64,000 nucleotides of DNA from Reticulitermes lucifugus (lineage: Eukaryota; Arthropoda; Insecta; Blattodea; Rhinotermitidae). Within the stretch, counting starts at the first letter, position 1. The number at the start of each line of letters is the position of its first letter. This document shows positions 53,185 to 64,000 of this stretch, piece by piece. The notes under the pieces were generated by a model. That model was not told where the DNA came from. It did not search any database and saw only the letters and a program-made list of their open reading frames with translations. A program made the position numbers and the translations under genes. The DNA is taken from assembly GCA_026260175.1 (NCBI GenBank), contig JAKCWW010000567.1:22574-86573 (forward strand). The letters are read 5' to 3'.

Positions 53185-53265
53185 GTGACTACTGTGTCAC
53201 ATACTGTAAGTGCATTTAGTTGGTACTTACATGAAAATAGAAAATAGTAAACACCTGTGTACATG

Positions 53266-53427
53266 AGATCTCCGCTCTTCTGGGTTATTACGAAGCGTCG
53301 AATGGTAATCCTTTACCTTTACCGGCGTTTCAAGACAACGTCGGTAAAGGATTACCATACGACGCTGCGTAATAACCCAGAAGAGCGCAGATCTCATCAA
53401 AATCGCGGCGGAAGCCTGAAATCGCGG
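53266..53427 (+). mobile_element. Snap-back element with 13-bp TSD
   Basis: Same family as the 6.7-kb element: arms begin AGATCT..CTTCTGGGTTATTACG and return as CGTAATAACCCAGAAG, with the same right tail GCGGCGGAAGCCTGAAATC. ACCTGTGTACATG flanks it at 53253-53265 and 53428-53440. The tail is on one side only, so the element is directional. Confidence 0.75.
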
Positions 53428-53639
53428 ACCTGTGTACATGCCGGAAACTTTGTATCTAAACAAGATTTTTCATTATGATGTATAGTAAAATAAATAATGA
53501 CGCTAGTTCTAAGCAGCGTTATCAGCAACTGTTTTTGAGAGGCATATTCCGCTACGTTACACATTTTTAGCTTTTGATTTGGTCACAAATGCTCAGCACA
53601 AAATGGGTAACATGAATGAACGTAGACACTGACTTGTGA

Positions 53640-53935
53640 AGTAAAGTTGTCACTGTCGACGCTATGAAGGCATGTAGTGAGAGTAAAGGTATAGCTCCAC
53701 TCAATCTTACCCTCAGTACTACATGGAGGTGAGTGGTCAGTTTCAGGCCTCTGCCGCTTTACCCCCAGAAAAGTACCCAGGTACCCACTTAATAAGAGGT
53801 TGGGTGGGCCCCCAGAGTCGGTCTCGATGTTTCAGAGAGGAGAAAAATCTCTTGCCCATGCCGGGATTTGAACACCGGATCGTCCAGCCCGTAGTCTAGT
53901 CACTATACTGACTTTTTTAAGCTACCAGAGCTCCC
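53640..53935 (-). mobile_element. SINE group A
   Basis: Minus-strand near-complete copy: GTAAAGTTGTCACTGTCGAC tail, TACCCACTTAATAAGAGGTT body and GGGATTTGAACACCGGATCG B box complement. Confidence 0.78.
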
Positions 53936-55385
53936 GGATATGCATTGTATCTGTAGACAGGAGTATCAATACCGTACGGGAATGCAAAATCCAAGTAGGA
54001 CGAAGATGCAAAAATATGCAGCTACCACAGGCGCATATTTTTCCACTTTTATTAACTACTGCATTACCATCGTGATAGTGAGATTCGCATTGTGGATACC
54101 ATGTTCGAATCTCGGTCATGGATCTTCTGCCACAATGTAGTTCGTGATTTCGTTACTACTGTCAGAGGAAAAAGCAGTAACTGCCGCGCACGTCACGTCA
54201 CGGTCTCTTTCTTGGACATCTCCCTTAGTCGTCATGCACAATCATTCCTACGTACACAACGTCAGCAACGGAAAAAGCTAACGAAGCTGAATCAATTGTA
54301 CAAACACAGATACGTGTCTGAAACGGAGCTATGAAAACCACCGCACCACAGGATGGAAATTAGTTCTCAGTTACACGTTCCGGCCATGTCATCCAGGGAA
54401 GTATCCTAACCAACTGGAACGGCGAAACTTAGATTTCCGAATGTTGAGTCTCATCTATCGTTTTGCTATAAAAACCGCCGTGCCATCACAGTAACAACTG
54501 TGTTTATACTTTTCCAAGCAGTGTACAGAATGACCCAAAAGTCAGTTAAGCGAAAACACAGTCGCGTATTACTGGGAATATTCAGGTTTAAATCTGCCAA
54601 GTCAGCTGCACGCGTTGTTTACAATTCAGCTCCTCCAGTTACACGCAGGTGCAATTTTGGTAAATTAAATACGTAACAAAATTTATATGTTTTATTGTAC
54701 ATTTTTACAAATTGGTTAACTGAATCTGGGCCACTCTGTAGTTTAACAATTGTGCACCTCACTACACGTGGGGATGTAGTCACTGAAAAATTCTGTCCCT
54801 TACGCATAATCGAACCCCGGTCCTCTCACCAGTAACTTCAGTGTTTGTTCTATCTCTGTTCTTGTTTCTAATATTACGAAAACCTAAATTATAATTAATA
54901 TGTCCACAGGAACGTGTTACATAACAGAAACAGGCTTAGTGCTGATTTACCTTGACAACAGTTTGCGAACCTCTCCCCAAACTCCGTCACACGCGAGAAT
55001 GTTTGCTCCCGTATGGAACTGCTGATCTGAAGTCTTCACGTGGACAGAACATTGCGTCATATTTAAAAAGGCTGTGTATACGTATGAATTGGTTTCCTTG
55101 TGTGACAAAGCATGTACCCGCAGTTGCGCTAGAATAGAACAAGTCACAAGCATTCCAGCAATGGCTACGTATAATCCGAAGGAGTACGGGCAAATACAGA
55201 TCAGAAGCGCTGTCCAAAGGAAGACACTAAAAATTTCATCTACAGCGAGGGTACCATAATATTTTCATGAGGGCAATGACTTCAGTAACGATTGGGATCG
55301 AATCCCGGCGATTTTCTGATTACAGAATGCACTGTGTTGGCATTTAGTCCACAGTCATAATACGGAATATTACATGTTAACCTTA

Positions 55386-55647
55386 GCCGATCCCAGTGGC
55401 CGCGCGGTCTAAGGCGTGGATCTGCGGCCGCTCTCTTGCTGGGATTGCGGGTTCGAATCCCGCTGGCGGCATGGATGTATGTCTCTTGTGAGTGTTGCGT
55501 GTTGTCAGGTACAAGTCTCTGCGTCGGGCTGGTCACTCGTCCAGAGGAGTCCTACCGAGTGTGGTGTGTCTAAATGTGTGTGACCGTGAAGCCTCGACAG
55601 TGAGGAGGCCCTAGCCCATTAGGGGATGTTGCGCCATTGGAAAAGAA
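55386..55647 (+). mobile_element. SINE group B, full length, 14-bp TSD
   Basis: Head GCCGATCCCAGTGGCCGCGC, B box GCGGGTTCGAATCCCGCTGG, end TGCGCCATTGGAAAAGAA. ACATGTTAACCTTA flanks it at 55372-55385 and 55648-55661. Confidence 0.85.
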
Positions 55648-55661
55648 ACATGTTAACCTTA

Positions 55662-57083
55662 TGTAATGTCTGACTTTAAAATGTATGCCAATCTGTTTAC
55701 GGTTTTCGTCTCATAAAATATGTTGCTGCATAAAGAGGATCATCATCTCTCACTGTCCTGGAATTCATCTAATGTAAGATGAATATTCGGATACACAAGA
55801 GCTCAACTAGCAGGTACCGTAAGTTAACTGATATAACGGGAAACATTCACTTTTTTCTATTAGTCACCTATTTCCGTAGTCAATCAAGGAACTTTGAATG
55901 ACCCAGACACACACCACTCTTGCAGAAAATAAATTTTGCGCAGCTTATATGAACAATTTTTATATTGGGGGGGGGCACTCGTGTCACATGACTGTATGAT
56001 ATTGGCTCGGTATCTAGCTTTCACATGGTGACATCTTCTAAGCATGCATTGTATTGGTTTATCGTCATTCACGTACAACCCTTCGTGGCCCCCAAATTCT
56101 CAGCGCTACGCTGAGGGTTCTTAATGCTTGTTTGTAGTAAACTCTTAACACCAAGACGTGCAATGCAATGCGTTAATCACTCAGAAAAAGTCAGTTTTTT
56201 AATAAACATCTCAATGTCCGAAGCTGTACCGTTTTCTGTTAGCATGAATTTTGTATTTTATGTGCCTCGATTGGTAACAAGAAGTAAAAAGTCCTTCGCA
56301 TCAGTAGGGTCGTTTGCCCCTAAATTCTCATACCAAACTCGATCACCTTGCTGAATTTTCAACAGCATTCCACTGTAAAATTATACCTCATAGGCCTATC
56401 AGTTGACGAAAGCATCGTTACGATGAGAATATCAAGTAGTTCAGAGTCACAATAAAAACAAACAACTGCAGGCTATAATTGAGTCGATTATCGTGATTAC
56501 TGGTTGTTCGAAGTCGCTGTTGGTGACAATGGTGAACTCCACCATTCTAAATACAGTTAAAATGTGTGTGTGTCAGTTTTTGAAACAAGCCCGGCAGTAA
56601 CTGGTTTGTCAAGCAGAAGTCTTTCAATTTCTTGTCTCTTTCTTTTTTAACATCAAAGTATCCCGCGAGTTGTCATTTAAAATAAAAAGAGTACATGAGC
56701 ATCGGGTACTGCGATTAGAACTCTAAACCACTTGGTGGTCATTCATGTAGGCTTGTATGTAACGTCACGTTGATTTACATTACATATTCACGAACAACAA
56801 ACTTATGAAAACAAATAAGAAACACGTATTAAGAACACTTATTACTTATATTTGGGAACGACGGAATAATGAGCAGTTAATGTATATAATTTTGCCAGAA
56901 TTACAAATGATTTGATTTTTTTTAAACTGACAACACTGACTTATTTTTTAATTAACTTTTACTTGGGCTATATATATATATACAATATTTATAATTGTTA
57001 TATACATTTGCAATGTATTCACTGATGTAAAAGGGGGAGATTTCCTACCTGCAACATATGGACTTTCCAGCTTACAGTTTTTG
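55662..57083. other. Intergenic, AT-rich
   Basis: Nothing recognised; a short TA run lies near 56971. Confidence 0.5.
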
Positions 57084-57133
57084 TTATGGCCTGATGATGG
57101 CTGTCTTATGAGCCGAAACTAGTTGCCAATAAA
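57084..57133 (+). ncRNA. Hammerhead ribozyme-like motif
   Basis: TTATGGC, CTGATGA, T, GGCT/8-nt loop/AGCC, GAAA, CTAG inside palindrome ACTAGT, TT, then GCCAATAA. Stem I pairs over seven positions with one bulged A. Stem sequences differ wholly from the 53-kb copy while pairing and spacing are kept, which argues for structural constraint at origin. Confidence 0.6.
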
Positions 57134-57215
57134 ATGTGTGTTGAACAACTTGTTGGGCCCGACTGGAGTTTTGTCCAGGAACCCTGCGAATACCAAACAG
57201 ACGAAAAAAGATGTT

Positions 57216-57327
57216 GCGATATTTTTTCCTGGACTGTTTGGCCCTTGAAAGTGGGACCGACAGTGTCCCTAAACGTCGGTAAACAACCACCAACAAACGC
57301 TTCGTAACAACCAAGAAAAGCGAAGAC
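57216..57327 (+). mobile_element. 5'-truncated snap-back element with 14-bp TSD
   Basis: Only the loop and right half of the family are present (GTGGGACCGACAGTGTCCC, AACGTCGGTAAACAACC, CGTAACAACCAAGAAAAGCG). It is nonetheless framed by a perfect duplication CGAAAAAAGATGTT (57202-57215, 57328-57341). Truncation on one side with an intact duplication is the mark of target-primed reverse transcription. Confidence 0.68.
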
Positions 57328-57341
57328 CGAAAAAAGATGTT

Positions 57342-59469
57342 CCTCGACTACGTAAATATTACATTAACATACACCTGTTTACAAAAGTGCAAGCTGCTTA
57401 TGTGTCAGCCAACATTTCAAACTTAGACATCAAGTACTCAGAGTATGTATGTGTCAATTCACGTGTTACTCACGGAATGCCATTAACATAGTGTGACTCT
57501 TTTAGAAGTGACATCGGTATAGGGGAGAGTCACTTCACAGAATTATCTTATTCCTATGAAGAAGTGTAAGTACTGTATTTACCTGAACACATCTATTATT
57601 ATGTAACTGGTCGTGTGCATTATTATGACGTAGAGCCCCATTTAAAACTTCGGAAAAATAACTAACCGGCTAGATATGTGAAGCAAATGTCTGTTTGCAC
57701 TAGTTTCGAGGAGCAGTACAGTTCTTCAGACAGTCGTAATCGCTCAACTGGTCAGGAAATTTCATGCGTTACCTTTCATGGAAACCGAAGTTTCTAAAAC
57801 ACGCCCTCTCATCCCATTCCGTTTAAGATCCATTATTTAACCACCTAAACCTAAGTCGCCCAAGTGATTTCTTTCCGGTTTTTCGACTAAAATGTACGCA
57901 TTTCTCCTCTTTCCTGTGTGTGGTTAATGTCACGCCCGCCAGAGTAAACTTGATTTTATTACCTTGATGTAATCATGTGAAGAGAAAGAAAGTATGGAGC
58001 TAATCACTATGTAATTTTCTCAATCCTCTTGTTATTTCTCTCTTACGTTACATGTTTTCCTCAACATTATGTTCTAAATACCCTCACTGAAAGCCTATGT
58101 ACTCCCTTAGGGCGAGAGGCCAAGTTACACCGCCATATAAAACAACATGTAGATTTACGGTTTTCACATTTTCCTCTTCGCTATTTTAGACAGGACATGG
58201 CAAGATAACTCCGAAGTGAATGGCAGCAAGCATTTCTCTAAATTTAACTGCTATTAACTTCTTAATGTATGCAATATGGATTGGCTACTGTCGTTACCAA
58301 ATAATTTACTTGAACGTCGCCACATTTTCGAAGTTATTTCTTCACCTTACTGCCATATTCTCTGTTTTGTGAGACTAAGGTTCATAGACGTAACAAAACT
58401 AGCCAGTTTATTCCAGTTTACACCTTCAGAGTTTAAACAGCCCGATCAGTATGTAATACCTCTTGTCATATTGTCTGTCATTTCTCGAAACACATTAGTT
58501 TAGTTTTTGCTACCCAGAAAACGATTGCAGATTCCTAGTTCAAATCTTCACCAGTAGAAAGACATTAATAAGAGACCGCAGTGAAGTGTTTCCTGTTGAA
58601 AGCGCATCCGTTCTGATTTGGCCCACGTTCTGGGACAGAAGTGGTGACCAATCTGAGAAGAAATACTACAGCACAATGCTGGCTACTTGTGCCTCAGGCG
58701 AGATATCGGGTGAGCACAGAGAATTTGTGGAATGATTTTCTCATACCCGAGATGTGAACCCAAGACCTCTAGAATAAGAAGCAGATGTGCTAACTACTAC
58801 ACAAGGTCATACGTTGGCCTGCAACCAATCGAGTCGCGGATACCCAGGCAGCCAACAAAGTGAAGAAGTACAGTATATGTGAGCGCTGTACCTGCCACTT
58901 ACAGACCAACGTGTTGCAGCAAACGGTTGCCATGGAGCGATGACCGATCTCACTTGTCCCTCAATGTCATCAAGTGTGAGGAACAGTTGTACCACCGCCA
59001 GCAGTCAATGCTGTCACGTCACGGACACATTATTTCACGTCATGATCATGATGCCATATTTTGGAGACTTTCTGCTTCATTATCACTGACCCACATGCGC
59101 ATCACATCGCAAGCATGTCCATTTACTGAAATAAGCCACGATTTATGTAACCGAATTTCATGTCTGTAGTAGTTCATGAACATTTCCCGCAATCTACTAA
59201 CTAGCAGTAGGTCTAGTGGTTACTGTTACCTACCACAAAAGAGTATGAACACAGACTGAATGCTCTCAAGGTTCTACATTACCAACAAGTGTTATTTTGT
59301 ATCCAAGGACACTATACCGTGGCGACAAGCTGTCTTGCTACTTCAGTCTTTTAGAACGTTTATCCACTTCAATCTCAGTAATAAATTAGTCGAGTCAGGT
59401 CAGTACATTCGTCAGCGTAATGCAGTAAACTTTCCGCGTCTTGAGGTTTTCATGGGTGTGTGGTTGAGA
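57342..59469. other. Intergenic, 2.1 kb
   Basis: Nothing recognised. Confidence 0.5.
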
Positions 59470-59600
59470 ACTTCCTGCTTCTAGGATATGACGCCGCACC
59501 GCTGGGTAATGGTTTCCCGACGTTTCGAAGGAACATAATGCCTTCATCTTCAAGGATCTAGATATCCGAGAAGAATTCTGCACCTCAAGGAACCTTAGAC
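59470..59600 (+). repeat. Degenerate snap-back repeat
   Basis: CTTCCTGCTTCTAGGATATG, ACGCCGCACCGCTGGGTAAT, then CCCGACGTTTCGAAGG..CCTTCATCTTCAAGG. On the minus strand this reads TTGAAGA, GAAGG/loop/CCTTC, GAAACGTC, a hammerhead-like skeleton with one core base changed. Confidence 0.5.
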
Positions 59601-60334
59601 TTCTGTGCCATCCACATGACTGACATCTCGAATATGCCAACTTATTACATCAGAGGCGCTGCAATTAAACTGTTTTGGTAAGACCGATATAACCGACCCC
59701 ACGAAACCACGAAGCAGGGTTTTTATGAATCTAATAGTCTCTGATCTAGCCAATGTTCACAAAAGCCTGCCAGTGGTCATTATTCTGAGTCAAATGAGGA
59801 ATGGCCGATTTACAAATTCAGTAAAACTGGTTGTGTGCCTAAGCAACACACCATGAAAGTTAACAGGAGACGTGAAAGTGAGGCTCTGAGCATTCTGAAC
59901 CTCCAAACAATATTCTTTACCTCAACACTGGACGGAGTTCAGTGCCGGCCTAACACTCTGGCGACCATATTTCGGAGGACGAAGCCGCACTGGATAGGGG
60001 ATTTGGATAGAACCAGAGCCGGTCTGAACGTGATGCCGTAGAGAAAATAACTGACCCTGCCAGAAGTCAACCCCAAGTCAACCCGTAGTTGCCCATGCTG
60101 TAGTAATTCATCGCACTACCCCGCCTGTTTTATTATAATGCGGTTTTACATTCATGTAAGTCGGGTGCTTCGGGAAAAAATGTTGATGTGTACCGCTAAA
60201 CACGTGGTAACTATGAAGAAACTTGCATACATACACGCCCTGTATTGCGTATTTCAGCGCAAATTTAACTTTCGATACTTTAATCAAGCTGTGCTAAGAA
60301 TTCTTTAATTTGTTAACTAATCTGTAAATACACA

Positions 60335-60620
60335 GAGTGAAAAGGTAAAGTTGTCCCTGTGCACGCCATGAGGTGTAGCGCATCCGTCTTAATTTCGACG
60401 TCAGATGGACGGGGTCAGATACACGCCCCAGCCGCTTTGTCCCCGGGTGGACAGCACCCGGTACCAATGTGAATATGTGGCTAGGTGGGCCCACAGCTGG
60501 TAAGGACGTATTGCAGCAGACAAAAATCTCTTACCCCTGTCGAGAATCGAACCACAACTCCTCGGTTGTCCAGGCCGCAGCCGTGTTACTAAATCCACTG
60601 AGCTATTCCGGTTCGTAATC
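60335..60620 (-). mobile_element. SINE group A
   Basis: GGTAAAGTTGTCCCTGTGCA tail, GGTCAGATACACGCCCCAGC body, CGAGAATCGAACCACAACTC head complement and ATCCACTGAGCTATTCCGG A-box complement. Confidence 0.78.
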
Positions 60621-60806
60621 ACTCTATAATAAATAATTATGACTGAGCACATACTTCACGAATATAGAGGGGAGAAATTTCAGTATGCCTTAAATAAATG
60701 GACTAGCATACAGACCAAAAAGTTGCCCAAAAGTGACATGCAGTTTATTTTACCCTGAAACTTCTTGTGTTGTTTCAGATGTGTTGATACTAAATATGTG
60801 GTGTTG

Positions 60807-61093
60807 GCCGTGCCATGGCTCAGGCGGTTAGTCGCTGGCCTCTCACCGCGGAGGCCCGGGTTCGATCCCGGATCGGTCCATGTGGGATTTGTGGTGGACA
60901 AAGTGGCACTGAGACAGGTTTCTTTCCGAGTACTTCGGTTTTCCCCTGTCAATGTCATTCCACCGGTGCTCCATTAAAAATGGAGAAGCAGAAGAAACTT
61001 CATCATCTTCATCACAGGGTTGCCCAATAAGCCTTCAAGGCTGCGGTAGGTCTGTAGCATCTGCTATGGGGCCCTTAAATAATAATAAAAAGG
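60807..61093 (+). mobile_element. SINE group C, full length, 12-bp TSD
   Basis: Head CCGTGCCATGGCTCAGGCGG, B box GGGTTCGATCCCGGATCGG, end GGGGCCCTTAAATAATAATA. TATGTGGTGTTG flanks it at 60795-60806 and 61094-61105. Confidence 0.87.
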
Positions 61094-61105
61094 TATGTGG
61101 TGTTG

Positions 61106-61879
61106 CTTATGACCACAAACCTATATTATACCTACGAAAAATGGTGATGTAAATGAGATTGTAGTGTACACAAATAATCACCTTTGTAGACAAACTACGG
61201 GGTCTGCAGGGCCAAGGCAAAACACGTAACATTCCGGCTCGGACTTCGTTCTGATGACGTCAGTCGAAGACTAGGCTACCGGCATCTAAAAATCGGGGGG
61301 GGGGTTCCGGGCTAATAAAACTGTTTCGTTATGGACATAAACCGATTCTTCTTTTTGAAGGACGACAAAAAGTCGTTACGAAGATGTTAAGAACACCTCA
61401 GCTGTGTCAATGGCACCCAGAGAGCTAGCTCAAGTCGGGAGGTACCTTTTTCTAGTCTCGGCTGGTACATCAACTATTCTGACTGATGTTTTTCTTGGTT
61501 TTACTCAGAACAACTTCCGGTATAGTGCCTTAAATTATACTATAACGGTTCGTTCTACATCCTAATCCATTTGCTATTCACTGTCAACCTTGCAGACCAA
61601 AGCAGAAGTTTGAATCTGAAGATGGTAAATGATGTAGAATTACAGAACAATATCAGCTTTCTGTTGTGACTGGCTGCCCCCGTTTCTCCCTTTTTAAATT
61701 TAATTTGAACAATATACGGTTAGTACAATATCTTAAACAAGTCTGCACTTCAGGAGGACGTACATGATCTTGGGGACACCAATATGGCTTAGGAAACCTT
61801 TAAAGAAAATATCAAAGTTTCACGTAAAGAGAAAATCGTCGGCTGTGTAAAAACGTAAATACTCAATAAATGTACAAAA
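61106..61879. other. Intergenic
   Basis: Nothing recognised. Confidence 0.5.
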
Positions 61880-62345
61880 ATATAATTCAGTAACTTGTTG
61901 TGTATGGGTGTGAAACCTGGTCTCACACATTCAAGGAAGAACGATGACTAAGGACATTGGAAAACAAGGTGCTGAGGAGTATATCTGTACCTAAGAAGGA
62001 GGGCGTAACAGCAGGCTCGAGGAAACTGCATAATGAGCTTAATGACTTGTGCCCCTCGCCAAATTTTAGGATCATAAAATCAATGAGAAAGAGATGAGCG
62101 TGCTATATGGCACGCATGGAGATATGAGAAATGCATACAGCACTTGGCGGGAAATCCTGAAGGGAACAGCCCACTTGCACGACCTAGGCGTAGATGGAAG
62201 GATATTTTAAAACGGATCTTAATCACCCAAGAACGGAGGATGTGGTCCGGATTCATCTGCCTCAGGACACGGACCAGTGGTGGCCTTCTGTGAACACGGT
62301 AACGAACCTTCGGATTCTATGAAATGCGGAGGGATGTCATAACTA
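61880..62345 (+). pseudogene. RTE-like LINE, 3' end of reverse transcriptase ORF
   Basis: Translates in pieces as VVYGCETWSHTFKEER, TLENKVLRSISVPKKEG, ELNDLCPSPNFRIIKSM and DQWWPSVNTVTNLRI. This is the C-terminal pattern YGCETW..LRRIFGPKR..SPNIIRIIKSRRMRWAGHVARM shared by RTE/BovB-like elements. Frame breaks and stops make it dead. The tail is the longest LINE piece in the window. Confidence 0.75.
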
Positions 62346-62411
62346 GCTGAGAACCATTAGCTACGTAGGTAGGACTTTGCTTCCACCAACGATTTTTCTT
62401 CCTCTGTAAGC

Positions 62412-62525
62412 ACGTTTGCAAAACAGTTGCGTAAGGCGACTATTGGCTTCGTCATGTCTGTTTGTCCGCATGGAGGTATAAACATTACGCGAACGCGCCA
62501 CGATGTTACGTTATGCGTAACATGC
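62412..62525 (+). mobile_element. GGCGCGTTCGC-end family, internal deletion
   Basis: GCGTAAGGCGACTATTGGCT and GTCTGTTTGTCCGCATGGAG are joined directly to ACATTACGCGAACGCGCCAC; only the two ends remain. Confidence 0.55.
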
Positions 62526-62689
62526 AATGCAAAGGCAGAAACCAATCAGTGCGCTTGAATTAAAACACCACTGTCTCATTGCGAGGAAGTTCACAGATTT
62601 CAACATCATCTCGATGATCTCTACAGCTGAGGTAATTTTCAATGTCATGACGGTGACTGAAGATTACCGTCTTACAGATAGAAGAGCTG

Positions 62690-62775
62690 GGGAAGAGTGA
62701 AGCCACTAAATTCCTTTGAAACGTCGGTAAATTTGTACCACACTACACGGCGTCACATCCCAGAAGACGGTAGGC
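62690..62775 (+). repeat. Snap-back repeat, right half
   Basis: TCCTTTGAAACGTCGGTAAA, TTTGTACCACACTACACGGC and GTCACATCCCAGAAGACGG form the right arm of the ACGTTTCGG family; the left arm is not recognisable. Confidence 0.5.
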
Positions 62776-62871
62776 CTAGCCTTTATTTTTAAAACTGGTT
62801 ACAGAATGTCAGTAAATTACAAATACCGTCAAAGACAACTATAATTTGTTGGAAAACAATATCTTGTTTCC

Positions 62872-62916
62872 AAAAAGGTACATGTTTCGGCCCTAATAGG
62901 CCTTCATCAGGCTTTG
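62872..62916 (-). ncRNA. Hammerhead-like motif, weaker stem I
   Basis: CTGATGA (plus 62904-62910), extra A, GGCC/loop/GGCC, GAAA and palindrome ACATGT are intact. Stem I has a C-C mismatch next to the core, followed by about four pairs. The plus-strand reading is the familiar ATGTTTCGGCCCTAATAGGC. Confidence 0.42.
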
Positions 62917-63857
62917 CATAAAAATATAAAAAATTTATAAACTAAGATAATTAAGTGGTATTGCATATCCTTCCCCTGGTGCGATATCTCGCCCTTACAA
63001 AAATACTTTTACAGTACATCAATTGTACTAAATTTACATTTCTGTAGCCTACGTATAAAATGTATTCTTAAGCGTGTTTCTTCAGGTTATGAAGATTGCA
63101 TTTTTCAGTAACTTGAGGAAACACAACAAAGGATACATTATTTCACAGGCTACAGAAAAGTAAATGTATGCAAAATACAAAACCCAAACGGATGTCACAC
63201 GTCAACAATAAAAGTTACAGTGTGGTTTGTCTACAGAATGTTCAGACCGAATACACGTCATGACAAGTTCGTTCGGGCTTCATTGTCTACCTTGTATCAA
63301 CACTTCGGATTTTGTAAAGACCGAAGATGCCTGTCCATTGTTCACCTTGACTGTGCTGATGACGTACTGAACGCGCCGGTTCGCGTGCTGGGTGGTCCTC
63401 ATCTGCTCGCCACTTCCCGTCTCAACCAATCTTCATTAACATATTACAAAACCTGACCGGAACTGTCATTGTGGCCTACTCTAATGCACCTTAACAGTGT
63501 TCGTCTTTTCATTCCATCACTGGAAGTTTACTCGCACTTCAATTACGCGCTATTTTGCTTCACAACGTCGTCCGTCGTCTGTCATGCTCTTTTGTTCAGT
63601 ACCTCAGTTCTTATGTATATGTTTGTGCTCTGTGTGGACAATAACCGTCGTGCTTTGACATACCTAGCTGATTAGGTCGAAAAGAAACAGAGATAATCAG
63701 AACTGCAAGGGTACTTTACGGAGTGTTAGTCTTGTACTCTTGAAACACTGCTGGTGTGTTAAATTTGTACTTTCGCCCCTCGGGACCGGCAACCCAGTCA
63801 TAACGAGAATTTCGCAGAAGATTTTAAGTTGTAATGGCGATTCAATATTACGTAATA
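62917..63857. other. Intergenic
   Basis: Nothing recognised; three 60-78 codon frames lack family motifs. Confidence 0.5.
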
Positions 63858-64000
63858 CAAGGGTGCACAAATCCCGGGCGCTTGGTCGCCCGGGGGACTT
63901 AATTTCTTACGGTGGCGCCTAACATACGTGGGTCATCAGTATGAAACTTGCTTCATGTCACCCTTCCGCCGCCCAGAATTTTGAGGTGACTTCTAGATTT
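63858..64000. mobile_element. hAT-like MITE, cut by window end
   Basis: Left end CAAGGGTGCACAAATCCCGG complements the right end of the 3.8-kb copy. Interior GCTTGGTCGCCCGGG and GAATTTTGAGGTGACTTCTA. Confidence 0.55.

Noticed and set aside
60807-60880. Possible tRNA gene
   Set aside because: Head of a full-length group C SINE with TSD.

Overview
The window looks like a gene-poor, repeat-rich stretch of a large insect genome. The one gene I can define completely is a minus-strand glycoside hydrolase family 9 (GH9) endo-beta-1,4-glucanase in eight exons (33645-50445). It resembles the endogenous cellulases of cockroaches and termites, so Blattodea is the best guess, but no species can be named from the sequence alone. 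All eight exons join with GT..AG borders and consistent phases into a 460-residue secreted protein. The catalytic DAGD aspartates and the C-terminal general-acid glutamate are kept. Several substrate-cleft residues that are normally invariant are changed, so this is a divergent paralogue.

Almost everything else is mobile DNA. There are three tRNA-derived SINE groups: A (about 290 bp, many copies), B (about 260 bp, tRNA-Leu-like head) and C (about 285 bp). There are also 3' ends of an RTE-like LINE, a second LINE tail with a CCHC knuckle, a multicopy DNA element with GGCGCGTTCGC ends, hAT-like MITEs, a hAT transposase scrap, a probable pogo/Tigger scrap, and many short snap-back (inverted repeat) elements. 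Several insertions are nested: SINE in LINE at 42 kb, SINE in MITE at 41 kb, and SINE in a minisatellite at 27 kb, where a 61-N assembly gap also lies.

The most notable find is a set of type I hammerhead-ribozyme-like motifs: CTGATGA or CTGAAGA core, stem II hairpin, GAAA, a short palindromic stem III, and a stem I that closes around the cleavage site. The best are at 53137-53184 (+), 57084-57133 (+), 39163-39217 (+), its mirror at 39059-39102 (-), and 40355-40403 (-). Weaker ones lie at 43634-43686 (-) and 62872-62916 (-). Stem sequences differ between copies while pairing is kept. The pair at 39 kb sits in the arms of a 302-bp inverted-repeat element flanked by an 11-bp target-site duplication. 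Related snap-back elements carry 11- to 14-bp duplications, and one looks 5'-truncated, which points to retrotransposition of a retrozyme- or Penelope-linked kind.

Layout: 1-30 kb is intergenic with repeats; 30.5-33.6 kb is AT-rich with a speculative two-exon signal; 33.6-50.4 kb is the GH9 gene with repeat-loaded introns; 50.4-64 kb is intergenic repeats. No rRNA, functional tRNA, CRISPR array or intact transposase was seen.
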